Positions 16,285 through 24,515 are shown, counted from the stretch's first letter. The stretch: 37,555 bases of DNA from Roseomonas sp. (GCA_020250005.1 JADCES010000285.1:1-37555); one strand, 5' to 3'. A program made the numbers and translations. The notes: generated from the sequence alone by a model not told the origin.

Positions 16285-18654
16285 TCAGGCCTTGCCAAGG
16301 GCGCGCAAGATGCGCTCTGGCGTGAAAGGCATTTCCGTGATTTCAACGCGAAACGGCGATAGCGCATCGTTCAGCGCGTTCATGATGGCAGCCGGCGCAC
16401 CGGCTGTTCCGGCTTCGCCCGCACCCTTCGCCCCGATCGCTGATTCCCGCGTCAGTGTTTCAACATGCGCGACATCCATATCCGGCATTTCAGCGGCCAT
16501 TGGCACCAGGTAGTCAACCATGCTGCCATTCAGCATCTGGCCATTGCTGTCATAAAGGCATTCTTCGAAAAGCGTAGGCCCGATGCCCTGCACAATGGCG
16601 CCGCGCATCTGTTCTTCTACCAGCAAAGGATTGAGCACCTTGCCGCAATCTTCCACTGCCCAGAACTTCAAAAGCTTGATGAAGCCCGTTTCCGGATCCG
16701 CTTCCAAATGGCAGGCAAGAATGCCATTGGTGAAGGCAAAGGCATATTGCGTCGGAAGATAATGCCTGGTGACCGATAATTCGGGCCGCATGCCGCCCAA
16801 GGTATCCGGGCGGAAATAGGCAATGCGGCCAACCTCCGAAAGGCTTGTGATTTCCTGTCCGCTTTCGGCATCCACAACAAGCCCGCGGCGGATATCAAGG
16901 GATGCGGCGTCACGCTGATGGATGGTGGCAGCAAGATCAAGGATGGATTTTCGCAAGGCGCGTCCTGCCTGCCAGGCGGCCTCACCACCCACGCCAGCAC
17001 CGCGGCTCGCCCAGGTTCCCCCGCCATAAGGCGTGGCGTCCGTATCACCGGTTACCAGACGCACGGCGCCCATAGGTACCCCAACCGCATCGGCAACGAT
17101 TTGCGCGAAGATCGTCTCGGTTCCCTGGCCCTGTTCACCACACCCATGCAGCACCATGATGCCGCCTTGCGGTTCCAACCGCACGGTGCAACCATCCTGC
17201 GCCGAAATGCGCGCCCCGCCGACACCATAGAACATGGCCGAAGGATTGGTGATTTCGATCATCGAAGCAAGGCCAATGCCGCGATAGATGCCGCGCTTGC
17301 GTGCTTCCACCTGATCGGCGCGCAGTTTTTCATAATCCATCATGCTGAGCACCTTATCGAGGCACGCATGATGCGACATGCCTTCGAATTTCATGCCCGA
17401 TGGTGTCTGTAACGGAAAATCCTCGTCGCGGAGGAGGTTCTTCCGGCGTATCTCAGCCGGGTCCATGCCAATCTCGCGCGCGGCGGCATCCACCAGCGCT
17501 TCCGTGACGCCCACCGCGACCGGATGCCCAACGGCACGATAATTGGAATAGGGTGCCAGATTCGTGAACAGGGCGCGCACCTTTGCCCGATAGGCCTGCA
17601 GCCGATACCATTGCCCGCAAATATTGGCGATCTGATTGCCTTCAACGACACTCGTGCGCGGATAGACGGAATAAGGGCCGATCGCCTGCGTCCCCTCATA
17701 ACCCAAGGCGAGGATCGTACCATCGCGCTTGAGCGCGAGCCGGGCGGTCACGGCGTGGTCGCGGTTGTGGATATCGGACAGAAAACTCTCCAACCGATCC
17801 GCGACGAATTTAACAGGGCGCCCGATCCGCATGGAAAGTGCGCAGATTGCCAGCTCATCACCATAAACATGCGTCTTGATGCCATAGCTGCCGCCCACAT
17901 CCGGGCACACCACGCGCACGTCAGATTCCGCAATTCCCAAAAGCCGCGCATAACAATCCTGGATCATATGCGGCGCCTGATGGGAAATATAAACCGTCAG
18001 GCGCCGGTCAGATGGATTCCAATCACCGATGATCGAGCGCCCTTCAGGACAGACGCCGGTATGGCGTGGAAAACGAAAGCGCCTTTCCACGAATACATCG
18101 GCCTCGGCCGCTGCCTTGTCCCAGTCACCGCCTTCCACTTCGCGTGTGAAGCAGATGTTGTCGTCAAGCTCCGGCTGCGCGCGTATCTCGCCGCGTTCCG
18201 CAACATCCAGCGAACTGACCGCAGGTAGGGGGTCATATTCCGCATCAATGCGCGCAGCCGCATCTTCGGCCAGACGACGCGTTTCGGCGATGATGGCAAC
18301 AACAGGCTCGCCTTGCCAGGCAACACGATCAATGGCGATGCAATGTTGCATGGCTGATTTCATGCCTTTGAAATGGACAAGAAGGCCCGCAAAGGGTTGC
18401 ACCGCGTCGGCAAGATCGCGGCCCGTGACGATATCGATCACACCGGGCATGGTGCGCGCGGCAGATGCATGAATGGCCAGGATGCGCGCATGGGCATGCG
18501 GGCTGCGCAGAAACGCCACATGGGCCATCCGCGCCAAAACGATGTCATCCACATAGCGCCCGCGGCCTTCAAGCAGCCGACGGCCATTCGGGCGCGCGAC
18601 TGAAGCGCCGATCATGGGCGCTTCGGGGCTGGTTTGCGGCGTGATCTTGTTCAT
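16285..18654 (-). CDS. Xanthine dehydrogenase-family Mo-cofactor (large) subunit
   Basis: Catalytic molybdenum subunit of 789 aa in a three-subunit hydroxylase (FAD-FeS-Mo gene order, as in coxMSL). Motifs seen are GRRLLEGRGRYVDDI near 25, GGSYGIKTHVYGDE near 255 and KGAGEAG with the catalytic glutamate near 744. The Mo-contact loop reads NYRAVGHPVAVG near 371 instead of the usual YRGAGRPE, so this is neither form I nor form II CO dehydrogenase in the strict sense, and its substrate pocket is unusual. It overlaps the [2Fe-2S] gene by ATGA and precedes the TRAP genes by 17 bases. Nicotinate-, purine- or aldehyde-type substrates are all possible. Confidence 0.92.
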   Translation of the reverse strand: MNKITPQTSPEAPMIGASVARPNGRRLLEGRGRYVDDIVLARMAHVAFLRSPHAHARILAIHASAARTMPGVIDIVTGRDLADAVQPFAGLLVHFKGMKSAMQHCIAIDRVAWQGEPVVAIIAETRRLAEDAAARIDAEYDPLPAVSSLDVAERGEIRAQPELDDNICFTREVEGGDWDKAAAEADVFVERRFRFPRHTGVCPEGRSIIGDWNPSDRRLTVYISHQAPHMIQDCYARLLGIAESDVRVVCPDVGGSYGIKTHVYGDELAICALSMRIGRPVKFVADRLESFLSDIHNRDHAVTARLALKRDGTILALGYEGTQAIGPYSVYPRTSVVEGNQIANICGQWYRLQAYRAKVRALFTNLAPYSNYRAVGHPVAVGVTEALVDAAAREIGMDPAEIRRKNLLRDEDFPLQTPSGMKFEGMSHHACLDKVLSMMDYEKLRADQVEARKRGIYRGIGLASMIEITNPSAMFYGVGGARISAQDGCTVRLEPQGGIMVLHGCGEQGQGTETIFAQIVADAVGVPMGAVRLVTGDTDATPYGGGTWASRGAGVGGEAAWQAGRALRKSILDLAATIHQRDAASLDIRRGLVVDAESGQEITSLSEVGRIAYFRPDTLGGMRPELSVTRHYLPTQYAFAFTNGILACHLEADPETGFIKLLKFWAVEDCGKVLNPLLVEEQMRGAIVQGIGPTLFEECLYDSNGQMLNGSMVDYLVPMAAEMPDMDVAHVETLTRESAIGAKGAGEAGTAGAPAAIMNALNDALSPFRVEITEMPFTPERILRALGKA

Positions 18655-19145
18655 GGTGAGGGCCTTGCCATCAAGCGCTTGGCCTGAGTTGCTTCAACAG
18701 CATCCACAATTGCCTGATAGCCGGTGCAGCGGCAGTAATTGCCCGAAAGCTGTTCCCGAATGGCCTGGCGATCCATCGGCGCCGGTACGTCAAGGATCTC
18801 CGCTGCGGTGATCAGCATGCCGGCAGTGCACCAGCCGCATTGCATGGCGTTCCGCGCGTGAAACTCCGCCTGCAAATCCGCGATTTCGCCAGTCGCCGTC
18901 AGCCCTTCTATGGTCCAGACATCGGCGCCTTCCAATTGTGGTGCCAGCAACAGGCAACCACGCACGATTTCATTATCTACACGGAGCGTACAGGCCCCGC
19001 ATACCCCATGCTCACAGGCAACACGTGGCCCGGAAAGGCCGAAGATCTCCCGCAGCATATCCACCGCATGCAAACGGGCGGGAACACGGCGCCGTACGGC
19101 CTGGCCATTGAGCCGGAAGGCGATTTCCATTTCCTCATCTTCCAT
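18651..19145 (-). CDS. (2Fe-2S)-binding small subunit of molybdenum hydroxylase
   Basis: Electron-transfer subunit with two [2Fe-2S] clusters, passing electrons from the Mo site to FAD. The N-terminal plant-type ferredoxin domain has C44, C49, C52 and C64 (CEHGVCGAC...GC). The second cluster uses CGWCTAG and NYCRCTGY. The track start (19187) is too long: the ATG at 19145 has a strong GAGGAG ribosome site and gives 164 aa, the family norm. An alternative ATG at 19163 overlaps the FAD gene and has no clear ribosome site. It follows the FAD subunit by 10 bases and overlaps the large subunit (ATGA), so the three are made together. Confidence 0.93.
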   Translation of the reverse strand: MEDEEMEIAFRLNGQAVRRRVPARLHAVDMLREIFGLSGPRVACEHGVCGACTLRVDNEIVRGCLLLAPQLEGADVWTIEGLTATGEIADLQAEFHARNAMQCGWCTAGMLITAAEILDVPAPMDRQAIREQLSGNYCRCTGYQAIVDAVEATQAKRLMARPSP

Positions 19146-19155
19146 GCTGCTCTCC

Positions 19156-20001
19156 TCAGCCATGGCTGCGCAATTGATTGATGGCACGCTGCAAAAGCAC
19201 GCCGGCGAGGTATTTTTTCGTTGCCGATGAATGGCAAGGATCCGAGGGCGGATCGAGCTTCTGCTTCAATTCCGCGATCGCCGGCGCCATTTCGCCAGCC
19301 ATGAGTAGCTTCTCAACCGTGGGGAAGCGCAGCGGCCGATCCGCAACACCAAAAAAGGCCAGACGCAAGCCGCTGAGCTTGCCATCAAGGCATGTGCCCA
19401 CAATGCCCACAATCGCAAAATCACCGTGACGCCTGGCAAGTTCCAGCGCAACGCTGCGCGCCCCCGGCTTTTGGATCGGCAGCTCTACACGCAACAAAAG
19501 ATCATCTGGACCAAGCGCTGTTGCGTAAAGACCGCGGAAGAAATCCGCCGCCGCTATGCGCCTTTCGCCGGTGATCTGTGGCCCGGTAAAAATCATCTCA
19601 GCGTCAAGGGCGAGGCAGCAGGCAGGCCATTCTGCGGCGGGATCCGCCAAGGCGATGCTACCGCCAAAAGTGCCACGATTGCGAATGGCGGCATGGGCCA
19701 CATAGGGCAGGGCGCGCAATAAAAGCGGCGCATGCGCGGCAATAAGCGGGTCATTGGACAGTTGCGCATGACGGGTCAGCGCGCCGATCACGAGCCGCCC
19801 ATCGGCAAGCAAAACGCCAGAAAGGTCGCGCAAGCCTGCAATATCGATCAGGGCGCGCGGTTCAAGGAGGCGTAGATTGAGAGCGGGCACCAAACTCTGC
19901 CCGCCAGCGATGAAGCGCGCATCTTCCCCGTAATCGGCCTTGAGCGCCACGGCATCGGCGACGCTTTTTGCACGCAAAAAACGGAACGAAGCCGCCTTCA
20001 T
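19156..20001 (-). CDS. FAD-binding (medium) subunit of molybdenum hydroxylase
   Basis: CoxM/CutM-type subunit of 281 aa that binds FAD and hands electrons from the [2Fe-2S] clusters to the final acceptor. The two FAD signatures are FIAGGQSLVPALNLRL near residue 31 and IRNRGTFGGSIALADPAAEWP near 106. The C-terminal CO_deh_flav_C-like region is present. The ATG has an AGGGGGA ribosome site 6 bases upstream. It is the first gene of the hydroxylase-TRAP operon; the 97 bases before it carry the candidate promoter and operator, and the TetR gene ends just beyond. Confidence 0.92.
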   Translation of the reverse strand: MKAASFRFLRAKSVADAVALKADYGEDARFIAGGQSLVPALNLRLLEPRALIDIAGLRDLSGVLLADGRLVIGALTRHAQLSNDPLIAAHAPLLLRALPYVAHAAIRNRGTFGGSIALADPAAEWPACCLALDAEMIFTGPQITGERRIAAADFFRGLYATALGPDDLLLRVELPIQKPGARSVALELARRHGDFAIVGIVGTCLDGKLSGLRLAFFGVADRPLRFPTVEKLLMAGEMAPAIAELKQKLDPPSDPCHSSATKKYLAGVLLQRAINQLRSHG

Positions 20002-20041
20002 GCAATTCCCCCTGCCTGGGCTTTTTTCTGAAAGCCCTTAA

Positions 20042-20058
20042 TTATCGCTTGATTAGTT
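20042..20058 (-). promoter_or_regulatory. Candidate operator, copy 2 (TTATCGCTTGATTAGTT on plus strand)
   Basis: Dyad TTATC-GCTT-GATTA with a GTT extension, 40 bases upstream of the FAD-subunit start and 40 bases past the TetR stop. It is 14/17 identical to the site at 10645-10661. It overlaps the expected -10 position of the promoter, as a repressor site would. Confidence 0.45.
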
Positions 20059-20078
20059 TTAACTCAGCCGAATGTCAA
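20050..20078 (-). promoter_or_regulatory. Candidate promoter of the hydroxylase-TRAP operon
   Basis: On the minus strand a consensus TTGACA (20078-20073) is followed by 17 bases and TAATCA (20055-20050). The -35 is perfect, the -10 weak (2 of 6), as often seen for regulated promoters. The operator candidate covers the -10. Confidence 0.4.
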
Positions 20079-20098
20079 GGGCGAAGAAGGCGGCTTGT

Positions 20099-20845
20099 TC
20101 AGGATTCTTGCGGGACTGGCGCCTTGGGCGCTGGCATGGCCGCGCGGCTGCGGCGTTTCGCCTGTTGTTGGCCCGGGGCTTTGACCCGTGCGGCCGGGCC
20201 AAGTAGCCGCTCAAGGACGCCGCTGCTGGCGGTGAAAAGATCATCCATCATCAATTCGATGGCGTCCTCAAAGGTGGCGCGATCGGGCATTGCGTAAACG
20301 TAACGTCGAAGATTCCAGTAGAAAAGCCGTCCATGGAGGTGCCAAATATATTCCAGTTCCAAGGGCGTGATCGCGTCGGTCGTAGTGGCGGGGTAACCCG
20401 CTGCGACACGCAATTCAACACAAACAGGCCGGAAGATCTTCGTCTCAAGGCGATCCAGGGTTCGGCGATTGTAATCGACGCCATCCAATCCGGCGTAGAC
20501 GAACATGCGTACCCATTCGCGGGAGAAAATTGTTTCCTGAAACTCATGATAAAACTGCGTGAGTCGTGCACGCAGTGATTGTTTTCGGTCAACCACAAGC
20601 GCTTCCCAATCGGCGCGCCAACGCATCAGGAACAATTCTTCATAGACTTTTTCGATAAGCGCCTGCTTTGATGGAAAATATTGGTAGAGAAGGGGCTGCG
20701 TAATGGAAAGTTGGCGCGCCAATTCACGCGTTTGTCCATTGAATCCGTGTTCGGAGAAAAAGCGAATGGCGCCTTCAAGTATCTGGCGTTCACGCTCCTC
20801 GCGCTTTAAACGTGGCATTCCTCTGGCCCAATCTTTATGGCGCAT
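20099..20845 (-). CDS. TetR/AcrR-family transcriptional regulator
   Basis: One-domain DNA-binding plus ligand-binding regulator of up to 248 aa. The N-terminal HTH spans about residues 18-65: ILEGAIRFFSEHGFNGQ, then LARQLSITQPLLYQYFPSK and ALIEKVYEELF, the classic TetR layout. The rest is a helical effector domain with a charged, Pro/Ala/Lys-rich tail. Two starts are possible: the track ATG (MRHKDWARG) and an internal ATG at 20818 (MPRLKREERE). Neither has an ideally spaced ribosome site. It sits upstream of and in line with the hydroxylase-TRAP operon and next to operator copy 2, so it likely represses that operon and perhaps the orphan Mo gene until substrate is present. Confidence 0.9.
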   Translation of the reverse strand: MRHKDWARGMPRLKREERERQILEGAIRFFSEHGFNGQTRELARQLSITQPLLYQYFPSKQALIEKVYEELFLMRWRADWEALVVDRKQSLRARLTQFYHEFQETIFSREWVRMFVYAGLDGVDYNRRTLDRLETKIFRPVCVELRVAAGYPATTTDAITPLELEYIWHLHGRLFYWNLRRYVYAMPDRATFEDAIELMMDDLFTASSGVLERLLGPAARVKAPGQQQAKRRSRAAMPAPKAPVPQES

Positions 20846-20848
20846 GAC

Positions 20849-20935
20849 TTACATGCCGATGCGTGCTTTGCGCAAGGCCTGTTCGAAGGGGTTTCTTAAC
20901 GCCGGCAGGCGCCGCTTGGCCGGGTATATAGGCCG
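20849..20935 (-). pseudogene. Short C-terminal gene remnant (minus strand)
   Basis: Directly upstream of TetR the minus strand reads NPFEQALRKARIGM and a TAA stop. One frame over, it is preceded by PGQAAPAGVK, as if a single frameshift split a protein C-terminus. No family was recognised and nothing further upstream continues it. Low-confidence remnant. Confidence 0.3.
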
Positions 20936-20954
20936 TGAGGCCACGAGCGATTAG

Positions 20955-21068
20955 GTGAAGCCGCCGCGCCAGGATGCTCGCGCGCTGAGCGAGGTCGTCG
21001 CCGAGCAGGTGCTCGAGCTCTACCTGCTCAAGAAACGCATGATCAGGGATGTGGAGGACCGCGCATGA
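20955..21068 (+). other. 37-codon ORF of unknown origin, possible element remnant
   Basis: GTG-initiated frame containing LSEVVAEQVLELYLLKKRM and ending in DVEDRA. It is highly charged and helical. It lies between an upstream gene remnant and the truncated amidohydrolase, at the point where the amidohydrolase similarity begins. It may be the edge of an inserted or deleted segment. I do not recognise the family. Confidence 0.25.
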
Positions 21069-21932
21069 CGTACTCCATCGCCGAAGCAGGATATCCGCGC
21101 GGCGGTTGCACCCAACATCCCGCATCATTGTTCCGATGCCTTCATGTGCGGCTGCCGTGATCTGGCGCGCAAACATGGTGTTGGTATCCATAGCCATGTT
21201 GGCGAAAGCAAGGTGCAGGCCCTTATGGGCATTCGGCGCTATGGCAAGGCGCTGGTGCAGCATATGGATGATCTTGACCTGATCGGCCCGGATTTCACGG
21301 CGGCGCATACGATTTGGCTTGATGATAATGATCTCAAGATCATGCGCGACAAGGGCGGGTCGCTTGCGCATAATCCCGACAGCAATATGCCCCCTGGGAA
21401 TTGCATGTTCCGCTTTCGTGAAACGCGCGATATGGGCGCGAATGGTGTTATCGGCACTGATGGTGCGCATTGTTCTGACAATCAGAATATGTATGAGGCA
21501 ATGCGCCACGCCTCCACGCCCTCAAAGACGCAGACCCCCAACCCGCGCCGCTGGGCGAGGCTTGAGGAAGTTTAGGACGCCACCACGCGCGGTTCCGGCC
21601 GCGCTGTAGGTTTCAAGGATATCGACGCCATCGCGCTGGGCATTTAGGCGGATAAGGTGTTTTTGGATCGCGCCTCGGTGAGCTGGAGTCCGCATCACTG
21701 GATCGTCAATCAACTGATACATAAGGATGTTGGCACGTTTGTGCGCCACGTGATGATCGGGGGGCGCTTTGTGGTGCGTGATGGCTGCATCCTGACAAAT
21801 GCCCGCGATCGCCGGGTCAATGAGGCAGAGGCAGCGTGGGAAGGGCTTGAAGCCCCGAACGCCTAGTTCCGCGACCTGTATGAAAAGCTTGAGCCCGTGG
21901 TCGCCTCCTTCTGCCCAGCCTTTGCGGCCTAG
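21069..21932 (+). pseudogene. Amidohydrolase-family pseudogene (chlorohydrolase/deaminase-like), N-terminus missing, three in-frame TAG codons
   Basis: A single frame reads as the C-terminal two thirds of a metal-dependent amidohydrolase (SsnA/TrzN/AtzA-like). Visible are HSHVGES, the metal-ligand AHTIWLDDND, SLAHNPDSNM and GTDGAHCSDNQNMYEA. After that come TTRGSGRAVGF, VNQLIHKDVGTFVRHVMIGG and LYEKLEPVVASFCPAFA. The frame is kept throughout but is broken by TAG at 21573, 21645 and 21864, with a fourth TAG at 21930. The N-terminal ~170 residues, including the HxH metal motif, are absent, so it cannot be functional as it stands. It lies just upstream of the Liv importer and may once have acted on imported cyclic amides or amines. 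Confidence 0.8.
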
Positions 21933-22323
21933 CCCTGTCAGGTGCGGTGCTATCTTGGTGATGCGCCTGTTTGAGGCGTCGGTACCGAGTTGGGTGCCCG
22001 CCAGGAGCTCCTCGGCCTGGGAGGTGATCAAGAACCGGGCGATGAGGCAGTTTAGCTGCCCGAAAATGCATCAGAACCCATGGATTTAGCCTTGTATGCC
22101 TTTCGGGCAGGACGTTCTACCGCTCAAAACCTCGCAGCGTTGGGCGGCATGATTTTTGCCTTCTCTCCGAGGCTAAAATTGTTGTTGTCCGAGTTGCCAG
22201 GGTTTATCCATGTCGTGTCATAAAGTTTTCGCAACGGGTTCTGTTATTTTCATCTTGTGTCTAGCGCCTTCGCCGCGCCATAATTGGCCAACAGTTGAAC
22301 GGTAACGAACGGGAGATAGCTAC
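21933..22323. other. Intergenic region upstream of the Liv operon
   Basis: No gene recognised in about 390 bases; short ORFs on both strands have no family character. The last 150 bases are AT-richer and should hold the livK promoter, for example TTGCCA near 22195 and TCATAA near 22219, but no convincing -35/-10 pair was found. A GGGAGA ribosome site precedes the livK ATG. Confidence 0.35.
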
Positions 22324-23556
22324 ATGAAATCGATCCAATACCCCTCTTCAACGCGGCGTCGCGCCGGGCTTTTGGGTGCCAGCCTGCTTGCGGGTCTGGC
22401 CCTGATGGGGCTTGCCGTGCCGGCACAGGCTCAGCGCGCTGAGCCCTGCATCGGCGCCTCCTGGGAATTGACTGGGCCGCTGGCGCATACCGGTCTGCAA
22501 ATCCGTTATGCAGTGGAAACCGCCATCGATGAGATCAATGCTGCAGGTGGCGTGCTTGGCCAAAGGCTGCGGCTGGTCGCCTATGATGACCAGGGCGAAC
22601 CGGCGCGTGCCGTGGATAATGCGCGGCGAATTGGCGAACGCGATAACTGCATTGTCATGATGGGCGGCTTCCGGACGCCGAATGCCATTGCACTGCGCGA
22701 ACCGCTCGATGAAATGGGCTTGCCCTGGATGGGCGTGATTTCTGCTGGCACTCAGGTGATCGAACACCCGAATGGCCGCAATAAATGGATGTTCCGCGTT
22801 TCCATGAAGGATCGCTGGGTGGCGCCCTTCCTGGTGGATGCGGCGCGCGCACGCAGCCGCAATGGGCGCATCGGGCTGGTGTTTGAAGGCACCGCCTGGG
22901 GTCAGGGCGCTGTGCCTGACGTGACGAATGCAATGCGCGCAGCCGGGCTGACCCTGGCTGGGCAGGAAACCTATAACATTGCCGATCAAGACATGTCTGC
23001 GCAGCTTATCCGCCTGCGTGACGCCAATGTGGATACGATCATCCTCTATGGCGTGGACCGTGAGGCGACCAATCTTGTGCGTTCCATGGATCGGCTGGGC
23101 TATAAGCCGCAAATCATCTCTGCCTGGGGGGTCGGTGTGCAATTCGCGCAAACCGCGGGCCCCTTGGCGGAAGGCGTGATTGTGGCGGGTACCTTCACCT
23201 GGATGGGGCAATTGTCCGAACGTGCGCAGGGCGTACTGCAACGCATTCAAGCGAAATTCCCGCAGGTGCGCGGTGCACAAGACCTGTTGCTGCCATCCGG
23301 CACGGCGAATGCCTATGATGCCACCCATATCATTGCGGAAACCTTGAAGCTTGCCGGTCGATTTGATCGTGAAGCGTTCCGCCAGGCGCTTTATCGCGTC
23401 AATTACCAGGGTATCGTGACCAACTACGCCCCGGCCTTTGAAGCGCGCCAGGAACGTCACGACGCGATCAAGCCCGAAGCCTATCGCCTGCTGGCCTTCC
23501 ATAATGGGCAACTGGTCGCGATCGAACAGACGCCTTACGCTCAACCGCGCCGTTGA
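22324..23556 (+). CDS. livK: Branched-chain amino acid/amide-type ABC transporter substrate-binding protein
   Basis: Periplasmic receptor of 410 aa, type I periplasmic-binding fold (Peripla_BP_6). A signal peptide is clear: TRRRAGLLGASLLAGLALMG with cleavage after AQA near residue 37. The mature chain starts with GASWELTGPLAHTGLQIRYA and contains the typical AVETAIDEINAAGGVLGQRL. Such receptors bind branched-chain amino acids but also amides, urea and aromatic acids, so the name does not fix the ligand. The next permease gene starts 83 bases on, after a hairpin that may keep receptor mRNA in excess. The downstream hydantoinase cluster suggests an N-containing ligand. Confidence 0.92.
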   Translation: MKSIQYPSSTRRRAGLLGASLLAGLALMGLAVPAQAQRAEPCIGASWELTGPLAHTGLQIRYAVETAIDEINAAGGVLGQRLRLVAYDDQGEPARAVDNARRIGERDNCIVMMGGFRTPNAIALREPLDEMGLPWMGVISAGTQVIEHPNGRNKWMFRVSMKDRWVAPFLVDAARARSRNGRIGLVFEGTAWGQGAVPDVTNAMRAAGLTLAGQETYNIADQDMSAQLIRLRDANVDTIILYGVDREATNLVRSMDRLGYKPQIISAWGVGVQFAQTAGPLAEGVIVAGTFTWMGQLSERAQGVLQRIQAKFPQVRGAQDLLLPSGTANAYDATHIIAETLKLAGRFDREAFRQALYRVNYQGIVTNYAPAFEARQERHDAIKPEAYRLLAFHNGQLVAIEQTPYAQPRR

Positions 23557-23588
23557 GGTATTTGCCAAGCTCAGTCTGATGGTTTGAG

Positions 23589-23609
23589 GGGCCGCGCCTG
23601 TCGCGGCCC
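23589..23609 (+). terminator. Intercistronic hairpin (attenuator) between livK and livH
   Basis: GGGCCGCG - CCTGT - CGCGGCCC is a perfect 8-bp GC-only stem followed by TTCTTCCT. It fits a leaky terminator or a 3'-protecting stem that makes more receptor than membrane components, a common arrangement in binding-protein-dependent importers. Confidence 0.6.
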
Positions 23610-23639
23610 TTCTTCCTGATTTGAGGGGATACAGGCTTC

Positions 23640-24515
23640 GTGGAAGCAATATTGCAATACCTGCTCACCGGGCTTTCCGTCGGAAGCGTTTATGCCATGA
23701 TTGCGCTTGGCTTTTACGTGATGTGGAGCGCGGCCAAGGCAGTCAATTTCACCTATGGCGATGTTTTCATGCTGGGCGGTGTGCTCACCGTTGTACTGGT
23801 GGAAATGGGTTTACCGCTGCTGCTTGCCGGTGGCGGCGCGCTTGCCATTGCCGCGCTGGCTGGGGCGGTGATTGAAAGAGTTTTCGTGCGCCCCTTCAAT
23901 CGGGAAGCTAATGCAATTGGCTGGATGCTGACCACGATTGCAGTTGGCATCATGCTGGAGAGCTTCACGACCATTACCTATGGCCCGCTGGGGCGGCCCT
24001 TGCAGACACCTTTTGTGGAACAGCCGATCCGGATCGGTGGTTCAGGGATTTACCCGCAGGAACTCATTCTACCCGTCGCCCTGATCATTGTGACCTTCGC
24101 CCTTGAAGGCTTCTATCGCCGCACCGTTTTGGGGCGGGCGATGCGTGCTGTTGCCTTTAACCGTGTCGCGGCGGGCTTGGTTGGCATTGATGCTGATCGG
24201 ATCACGCTTTTGGCTTTTGCACTCGCCGGCGGCATTGGCGCCTTGGCCGGATTCTTGATTGCACCCGTGATCCAGGCGAGTTCGACAATGGGCGTCGTCG
24301 TTGGCTTGAAAGGCTTCATGGTTGCCATCATCGCCGGCATCGCCAATGCCAAAGGCGTGGTGATTGTAGGCGTTGTTTATGGCGTCATGGAAAAAATGAT
24401 CGAAGGCTATCTTTCCACCGCAGCGCGCGATGCCATTGGCTTTACCATCATGATCCTGGCGCTGCTGATCTTTCCGCAGGGGCTTTTCGGTCGGCGGGAG
24501 GTCCAGAAGGTATGA
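23640..24515 (+). CDS. livH: Liv-type ABC transporter permease (LivH family)
   Basis: Inner-membrane permease of 291 aa with about eight hydrophobic segments, first of the two Liv membrane subunits. Family features are the start EAILQYLLTGLSVGSVYAMI, YGDVFMLGGVLTVV, and GLVGIDADRITLLAFALAGG near the C-terminal half. The start codon is GTG, with GAGGGGA ten bases upstream; the next ATG would remove the first membrane segment. The stop overlaps the next start in ATGA, so it is translationally coupled to the LivM-LivG fusion. Confidence 0.92.
   Translation: MEAILQYLLTGLSVGSVYAMIALGFYVMWSAAKAVNFTYGDVFMLGGVLTVVLVEMGLPLLLAGGGALAIAALAGAVIERVFVRPFNREANAIGWMLTTIAVGIMLESFTTITYGPLGRPLQTPFVEQPIRIGGSGIYPQELILPVALIIVTFALEGFYRRTVLGRAMRAVAFNRVAAGLVGIDADRITLLAFALAGGIGALAGFLIAPVIQASSTMGVVVGLKGFMVAIIAGIANAKGVVIVGVVYGVMEKMIEGYLSTAARDAIGFTIMILALLIFPQGLFGRREVQKV

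Noticed and set aside
16285-20001. True CO dehydrogenase (coxMSL)
   Set aside because: Gene order matches, but the large subunit lacks the AYxCSFR active-site loop, so CO oxidation is not supported.
20835-21509. 224-aa minus-strand ORF across the amidohydrolase pseudogene
   Set aside because: Mostly antisense to the amidohydrolase motifs; only its last ~30 codons touch a possible separate remnant.
22348-23649. 433-aa minus-strand ORF opposite livK
   Set aside because: Fully antisense to a clear receptor gene with signal peptide; composition is His/Arg/Gln-rich shadow type.
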